DNA of 64,000 nt from Spirosoma montaniterrae (GTDB lineage: Bacteria; Bacteroidota; Bacteroidia; Cytophagales; Spirosomataceae), in contig NZ_CP014263.1 in assembly GCF_001988955.1 (NCBI RefSeq), positions 2,914,001 to 2,978,000 of the forward strand. The letters run 5' to 3'. How positions within the stretch are numbered: the first letter of the stretch is position 1; the number at the start of each line of letters is the position of its first letter. The position numbers and the translations under genes were made by a program. This document shows, piece after piece, positions 59,015 to 64,000 of the stretch. Under the pieces are notes generated by a model that saw only the letters and a program-made list of their open reading frames with translations, was not told the origin of the DNA and made no database searches.

Positions 59015-60195
59015 ATGCTTAACGTTACTTCACTGACTATCAACCCGTTTCAATCGTTCTGGTGGGCGGGTTTTGAATGTACTGACCAACTCAACTGCTT
59101 TGGCAACCGGGTTGATTTCCTGCCACTAACGGGCCATTCACAACTGCTTCGGGAAGATTACGAACGACTTAACCCATTCAGGATTCTTACCGTGCGTGAA
59201 GGAATCCGGTGGAGTCAGGTGGAGCGAACGGCGTATCAGTATGATTTTAGTACGGTTGAAACCATGCTAACCGAAGGCCATCGGCAAGGCATTCAGCAGG
59301 TTTGGGACTTGTGTCATTTTGGCTACCCCGACGACCTGACGCCCCTGCACCCGATGTTTGCCCGGCGGTTTACCCACCTCTGCCGGGCATTTGTACGTTT
59401 CTACCGCGACCGCTATCCGACGAACCACTGATTGTTACGCCTATCAATGAAGTCAGTTTTATAGCCTGGCTGGGGGGCGATGCCTGCGGAACCTCACCTT
59501 ATTGCACCAAACAGGGCTGGGAAGTAAAGGTTGGGCTAATGCGAGCTTACATCGAGGGTGTAGCGGCCATGCGCGAAATCGACCCCGGCATCCGCATTTT
59601 AACGACCGAACCGCTGGTTCACATCGTGCCACCCCTGAACCCCACCCGGCAGCAGCGCATCGACGCGGCCAAAGCAGACGACAATCAGTTTCAGTCGGTC
59701 GATATGCTGGCAGGACGGCTCATGCCTGAGTTGGGTGGTTCGCCCGATTTCGTTGACATCGTGGGTCTTAACTACTATTACAATAACCAGTGGGAACAGG
59801 GTCCGCGCGATTTGCTGGGCTGGGCCGACACCATACCCGACCCACGCTGGGTGCCGCTTCGGAACCTGTTAACGAAAGCTTATCAGCGTTACAAACGCCC
59901 CATCGCGCTAACCGAAACCAGCCACCCCGGCATCGACCGGCCCCACTGGATTGAGATGATTGGGCATGAATGTGCGGCAGTGTTGGCTGCTGGCATACCA
60001 CTCTGGGGAGCCTGCATCTACCCCATTATCGACCGGCCCGACTGGGATCACCCGGAGCATTGGCACCGTTCAGGTTTGTGGGATGCCGACCTGACAACCA
60101 ACCCACCGGGCCGGGTGCTGGTGCCAGCCTATGCCGAAGCGTTGTGGCGAGCGCAGGAAGTGGTTGCTTCCCAACGGCAACAAGTTCATTCGTAA
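59015..60195 (+). pseudogene. GH1-like glycosidase-family gene split by a frameshift
   Basis: Frame one (59015-59431) encodes an N-terminal half with NPFQSFWWAGFECTDQLNCF, RILTVREGIRWSQVE and QQVWDLCHFGYPDDLTPLHP, then breaks at FYRDRYPTNH and a stop. The other half continues in the -1 frame at EPLIVTPINEVSFIAWLGGD and runs to 60195 with DIVGLNYYYNNQWEQ, IALTETSHPGIDRP and GACIYPIIDRPDWD. Together they would be about 393 residues of a GH1-like TIM barrel, with acid/base Glu in INEVSF and nucleophile Glu in LTETSH. No slippery site is seen near the break, so it is a recent pseudogene or a sequencing error. Confidence 0.8.
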
Positions 60196-60249
60196 CAATT
60201 TGCATTACAGTTGATTAAGCCATTATTCACCCTCGTACCTCTCCCCTTT

Positions 60250-61335
60250 ATGAAGCACCTTCTCACCTTCTCATTCTTTGTTCTATTCTCCTTCAATAGT
60301 CTGAGCCAACCCCTCAAGCCCGGTTTCGACAAAGTCGAATACATTGAGTTGCTGAAAGTATCGGCTCAATTTGGCGATTCGACCTACATCAACAACTTTC
60401 CTAAACCCGAACGGTATCGGATGGCCTACCGTTCGCCCGAAGTTGGTCTGGAAAATCGCTGGGATTTATGGAGCGACGGAGGAAATACCGCCGTTATCAG
60501 CGTGCGCGGCACTACGGCCAGTAGTGTAAGCTGGTTAGCCAATTTCTATGCAGCTATGATTCCGGCCAAAGGCGAACTAAAACTGTCGGATAAAGAAACC
60601 TTTACGTACCAACTGGCGTCTAATCCACGAGCAGCCGTACACGTTGGCTGGTTAGTGGCAACGGCTTTTCTGGCGAAAGACATACTGGCTAAGATAGATT
60701 CGTGTTACCGGAGCGGCACGAAAAATGCTTTGATTATCGGCCATAGTCAGGGCGGGGGTATTTCGTTTTTGCTGACGGCTTATCTGTACAACCTGCAAAA
60801 ACAGGGCAAACTACCTGCCGATCTGCGGCTTAAAACGTACTGTAGTGCGGGGCCAAAGCCGGGCAATCTGTATTTCGCCTATGAATACGAAGCCATGACA
60901 CAGGGCGGCTGGGCTTTCAACGTGGTGAACTCCGCCGACTGGGTGCCCGAAGTGCCGTTAACCGTGCAGACGCTCAACGATTTTAACGAAACGAATCCAT
61001 TTAAGGGCGCACCGGCTATGATTAAGCAACAAAAGTTTGGGCAGCGGCTGGTACTGAAGTACGTTTATAACAAGCTTAGCAAACCTTCGCTGAAAGCCCA
61101 GCGCAATTACCAGAAGTTTCTGGGACAATTTGCCTCGAAAAACGTGAGCAAAAACCTAACAGGTTTTACTGCCCCTACCAACTATTACCAAAGCAGCGAT
61201 TATGTCAGAACAGGCTCGCACATCGTACTACTCGCCGATGAAGCGTATTATAAACTGTATCCAGATGATGAGAAAAAGATTTTCGTTCATCACTTCCATC
61301 CGCCGTATTTGTATCTGACAGAAAAATTGCCATAG
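60250..61335 (+). CDS. Exported class 3-type lipase family protein
   Basis: 361 residues from the ATG at 60250 (MKHLLTFSFFVLFSFNSLSQ, a signal peptide); an in-frame ATG 13 codons upstream is less likely. The nucleophile Ser166 is in ALIIGHSQGGGISFLLT. ISVRGTTASSVSWLANF is the oxyanion-type strand of lipase_3 proteins, and NSADWVPEVPLT gives a likely catalytic Asp. It would hydrolyse an ester lipid in the periplasm or outside. The gene lies after the broken glycosidase. Confidence 0.85.
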   Translation: MKHLLTFSFFVLFSFNSLSQPLKPGFDKVEYIELLKVSAQFGDSTYINNFPKPERYRMAYRSPEVGLENRWDLWSDGGNTAVISVRGTTASSVSWLANFYAAMIPAKGELKLSDKETFTYQLASNPRAAVHVGWLVATAFLAKDILAKIDSCYRSGTKNALIIGHSQGGGISFLLTAYLYNLQKQGKLPADLRLKTYCSAGPKPGNLYFAYEYEAMTQGGWAFNVVNSADWVPEVPLTVQTLNDFNETNPFKGAPAMIKQQKFGQRLVLKYVYNKLSKPSLKAQRNYQKFLGQFASKNVSKNLTGFTAPTNYYQSSDYVRTGSHIVLLADEAYYKLYPDDEKKIFVHHFHPPYLYLTEKLP

Positions 61336-61364
61336 TATCAACCAACAACCATTCATTCGCGACC

Positions 61365-61850
61365 ATGAATCAATTCCTCAACCCCATTCTACTCGTAGGC
61401 GTGGCTTTGTTAGCCGCCTGTCAGGGCCAGAAGAAGACCGACGAAACTACTTCGACCACTGTGGCTACTGGCGAAACAACAGCCGCCGTCACTACGGCCC
61501 CCGCGCCCCAATGTTATGCTTATTACTCGGCGAAGGACACGGTCAGTGCCCAGCTTACGATGATGGACACTACGGTTGCCGGTACGCTGCTATATCGGCT
61601 GTCGGGTAAAGACGCCAATACCGGCACCCTGAGCGGGCGGATGATGGGCGACACGCTGATGGCGGATTACACTTTTATGTCGGAAGGGCAGGAATCCGTT
61701 CGGCAGGTGGCCTTTCTGGTGAAAAACAATGAACTCAGCGAGGGGTATGGCAACGTGAGTGAGCAAAACGGCAAAATGGTATTCAGCGATAAATCCGGGT
61801 TAAAATTTCCCGGCACGATGGTGCTGAAGAAAGTGGATTGCTCGAAGTAA
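61365..61850 (+). CDS. Lipoprotein of unknown function
   Basis: 161 residues. The lipobox LLAAC ends at Cys19, followed by a Thr-rich linker (KKTDETTSTTVATGETTAAV) of about 35 residues. The rest is a beta-rich domain with repeating turns (YRLSGKDANTGTLSGRMMGD, LMADYTFMSEGQESVRQV). I do not recognise the family. It follows the lipase gene by 29 bp and may be cotranscribed. Confidence 0.75.
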   Translation: MNQFLNPILLVGVALLAACQGQKKTDETTSTTVATGETTAAVTTAPAPQCYAYYSAKDTVSAQLTMMDTTVAGTLLYRLSGKDANTGTLSGRMMGDTLMADYTFMSEGQESVRQVAFLVKNNELSEGYGNVSEQNGKMVFSDKSGLKFPGTMVLKKVDCSK

Positions 61851-61982
61851 AATTCGTGAATGGATACGCGGGGCTGTCGCGCTGCTTATCCTCATTTTTC
61901 AAATTCCCTCCTCAATTATGAAACGAATCATACTCTTAGCCTCACAAAACGTTAATGAATACATTATCCTCACGGTTGTCGG

Positions 61983-64000
61983 TTAGTTGCGTTTCCGAAT
62001 CGCTTTATACACTTCAATCCAGCCCACACTAATCAGCGCGGCCAGACTACACCAGCCCAGAGCCAATGCCGACACGGGCGCGAATCCAAACAGCGTCCGC
62101 ACGCCCGGCACGAGCAGCGTAATTAGCAGTAGGGCGAGCGTCAGGCCCAACAGCAGGGTCATGATTGGGTTGGGCATCCGTAGTGTCTGAAACACTGACT
62201 GCGTGAACGACCGGTTTACCAGCGCGAGCAGGATATTGCCGACCACCAACGTGGTAAAAGTTAGCGTCCGAACAACGGTTACGGGTTCGCCCTGCTGCAT
62301 TCTGGCGTAATACACACCCAGCACCGCTGCTGCCATAACCAGCCCCTGCACAACGCTCCGGCCCAGTTCGGCCCCTGCCAGAAACGCATCGGGCTGCGGT
62401 CGGTCAGTAGCCTGGCGGGGCGGCTTTCGCATTTGTCCGGGTTCGGCGGGTTCGTTCTCGAAGGCAATAGAGCAGGTTGGCCCCATCACCAACTCCAGAA
62501 AAATGACGTGGATCGGGCTGAACAGGTTGGCCCACTGCCAGTTGGCCAACAATGGCACTGCCACCGTCAGGATAATCGGGATATGGATGGAAACGATGTA
62601 AGCAATCGCTTTTTTGAGGTTTTGATAAATCCGTCGCCCCTCGGCGATGGCCGCGACCATGCTGCTAAGATCGTCGTTGACCAGCACCAGCGATGCAGCT
62701 TGTTTAGCCACTTCGGTGCCACGCTTGCCCATTGCCACGCCGATGTGCGCGGCTTTTAGGGCCGGGCCGTCGTTGACCCCGTCGCCGGTCATGGCTACGA
62801 CCTCGCCGTTGGCTTTGAGCGCGTTCACGATCCGCAGTTTGGCCTCGGGGAACATCCGCGCAAATATCACTGTTTGCCCCGCCTGCTGCCGAAGCGTCGG
62901 CTCGTCCATGCTCATTACTTGTTGACCCGTCAGCAACGTATCAGCATTGGGCAAGCCCACTTGCCGGGCAATAGCCTGCGCTGTTTCGGGGAAATCGCCG
63001 GTAATCATCTTAACCCGGATGCCCGCGTCGGCAAAGGCCTGCATTACGGCTTTGGCATTGGGTTTGGGCGGATTTTCAAGGGCAATCAGGCCCAAAAACG
63101 ACCAGATAAACCCATCCTGTTCTGCCGGAAACGTGGGCGACACGTATGTGCCGCTCGCTACGCCCAGCACCCGAAATCCGGCTACTGAGAGTTCTTTCGT
63201 CACGGCGCGAATCCGTTCAGCTACAGCCGGCTGGAGATGGCAAACGGCCAGAATATGCTCTACGGCACCTTTCCCGGCCACCACGACCTCTCCCGCTGGC
63301 GACTGCCGAACGTGAGTCATCATGGGGGGCATACCAGCCAGCGGATACTCATGAATCAGTGGGTATGTATCAGCGGGCATGGTGCCAAACGCGGCAACGA
63401 TTGCTTTTTCCATCGGGTCGAAGGGGTCGGTTTCGCTGGCCCAGCGGGCATAGGCCAGCACCGATTTGGCCGTGTCCGGCAACACGTCGGACAACGGTAT
63501 TAGCGTGTCGGTGGCTCCGTCGTAGAGCTGACTGACGCTCATGCCCTCCTGGGTAATAGTGCCGGTTTTATCGGTGCAGATCACGGTGGCCGAGCCGAGA
63601 CTTTCGACCGTCTGCGGTTGTTTGGTTAGTACCCCGGCTCGGCTCAGGCGGGCGGCTCCCAGAGCCATGAAACTGCTGAACGCTACCGGAATTTCTTCGG
63701 GCAGAATCGACATGGCCAGTGTCAGGCCAAAAAGCAGGGCCGTAACCCAATTGCCGGAACGGGCATAGTTGACCCCACAAACCAGCACGAAGGCAACAAA
63801 GCCAATCCACGCCATTCGGCCCACAAATTGCCCTATTTGGCGTTGCAGAGGTGTTTTTTCGGTCGGAATGGTGGCCAGGCTCTGCCCAATTCGGCCCAGT
63901 TGGGTCTGCCCACCAACCGCCGATACGCTGAACCAGGCATTGCCCGACATGGCGTTCGTTCCCGCCAGAAGCAGGTCGCCCGGCTTCTTCGCAACGGCCA
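61983..64000 (-). CDS. P-type cation-transporting ATPase, calcium type (5' part beyond window)
   Basis: 672 codons are in the window; the frame stays open through base 64000, so the true start lies outside. The N-terminal end here is still in the actuator domain (AMSGNAWFSVSAVGGQTQLG). SILPEEIPVAFSSFMALGAA is the ion-binding helix 4, ICTDKTGTITQEGMSV holds the phosphorylated Asp, and MTGDGVNDGPALKAAHIGVA is the hinge. The Pro-Glu-Glu motif in helix 4 fits calcium or magnesium/manganese (type II) pumps rather than heavy-metal pumps. A window edge is the reason for truncation. Confidence 0.9.
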   Translation of the reverse strand, partial: AVAKKPGDLLLAGTNAMSGNAWFSVSAVGGQTQLGRIGQSLATIPTEKTPLQRQIGQFVGRMAWIGFVAFVLVCGVNYARSGNWVTALLFGLTLAMSILPEEIPVAFSSFMALGAARLSRAGVLTKQPQTVESLGSATVICTDKTGTITQEGMSVSQLYDGATDTLIPLSDVLPDTAKSVLAYARWASETDPFDPMEKAIVAAFGTMPADTYPLIHEYPLAGMPPMMTHVRQSPAGEVVVAGKGAVEHILAVCHLQPAVAERIRAVTKELSVAGFRVLGVASGTYVSPTFPAEQDGFIWSFLGLIALENPPKPNAKAVMQAFADAGIRVKMITGDFPETAQAIARQVGLPNADTLLTGQQVMSMDEPTLRQQAGQTVIFARMFPEAKLRIVNALKANGEVVAMTGDGVNDGPALKAAHIGVAMGKRGTEVAKQAASLVLVNDDLSSMVAAIAEGRRIYQNLKKAIAYIVSIHIPIILTVAVPLLANWQWANLFSPIHVIFLELVMGPTCSIAFENEPAEPGQMRKPPRQATDRPQPDAFLAGAELGRSVVQGLVMAAAVLGVYYARMQQGEPVTVVRTLTFTTLVVGNILLALVNRSFTQSVFQTLRMPNPIMTLLLGLTLALLLITLLVPGVRTLFGFAPVSALALGWCSLAALISVGWIEVYKAIRKRN

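Noticed and set aside
61918..61986. 22-codon open frame (MKRIILLASQNVNEYIILTV and two more) before the P-type ATPase end
   Set aside because: Very short, overlaps the convergent gene's stop, and resembles no known peptide.
1..64000. tRNA, rRNA, CRISPR array, prophage or insertion sequence
   Set aside because: I read the gaps by eye for cloverleaf ends, ribosomal segments, regular repeat-spacer units and transposase genes and found none. A covariance-model search would be needed to exclude small RNAs.

Overview
The window looks like chromosome from a member of the Bacteroidota, most likely the order Cytophagales (Spirosoma-like). The evidence is a SusC/SusD pair, a hybrid two-component regulator, two secreted proteins with a type B C-terminal sorting domain of the type IX secretion system, the parA-parB-DUF5683-dapB-lepB gene order, and promoter-like sites of the Bacteroidota form (TAnnTTTG, sometimes with an upstream TTG). 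No tRNA, rRNA, CRISPR array or transposase was seen.

Layout. 1-1.9 kb: the end of a sugar ABC transporter operon on the minus strand, divergent from an AraC-type regulator. 3-11.6 kb: a CotH/DUF11 secreted protein, a soluble histidine kinase with about five PAS domains, a secreted S9 peptidase and a DUF1080 protein. 11.7-23.7 kb: a complete fructan-type utilisation locus, made of a hybrid regulator with a periplasmic-binding-protein sensor, an MFS sugar transporter, a fructokinase, SusC, SusD and a GH32 fructanase. 23.9-28.7 kb: parA, parB, DUF5683, dapB, lepB. 28.8-44.4 kb: mostly single housekeeping or hypothetical genes (ung, apaG, a methyltransferase, a DEAD-box helicase with a long leader, a membrane glycosyltransferase, fbaA, an Ldh-family oxidoreductase, an orphan circularly permuted ATP-grasp). 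44.4-51.5 kb: a GT2 glycosyltransferase, then two tandem giant secreted proteins whose last 2.3 kb are almost identical. 51.6-61.9 kb: yebC, lysA, a PhoD-type phosphatase, nagB, a purine permease, an exported MTA/SAH nucleosidase, an NmrA-like protein, a frameshifted GH1-like gene, a lipase and a lipoprotein. The window ends inside a calcium-type P-type ATPase.

The least ordinary signal is not a gene. At least eighteen gaps between genes hold an inverted repeat, many with arms of 20-60 bp, several perfect. The arms fall into a few families: words built on aatcctgt, on gaaaaatgaaaagtgaa, on gagacgcaa, and on cccctccctaacggggagggg. They often begin or end at, or overlap, a stop codon. They lie between convergent genes, inside operons and in two divergent promoter regions, so simple termination does not explain them all. 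In two genes (dapB, lysA) the last codons are written in repeat sequence.

The genes that clearly work together are the fructan locus (sense, bind, import, cleave, phosphorylate), the chromosome-partition pair parA/parB, and probably the purine permease with the exported nucleosidase that would release adenine next to it.
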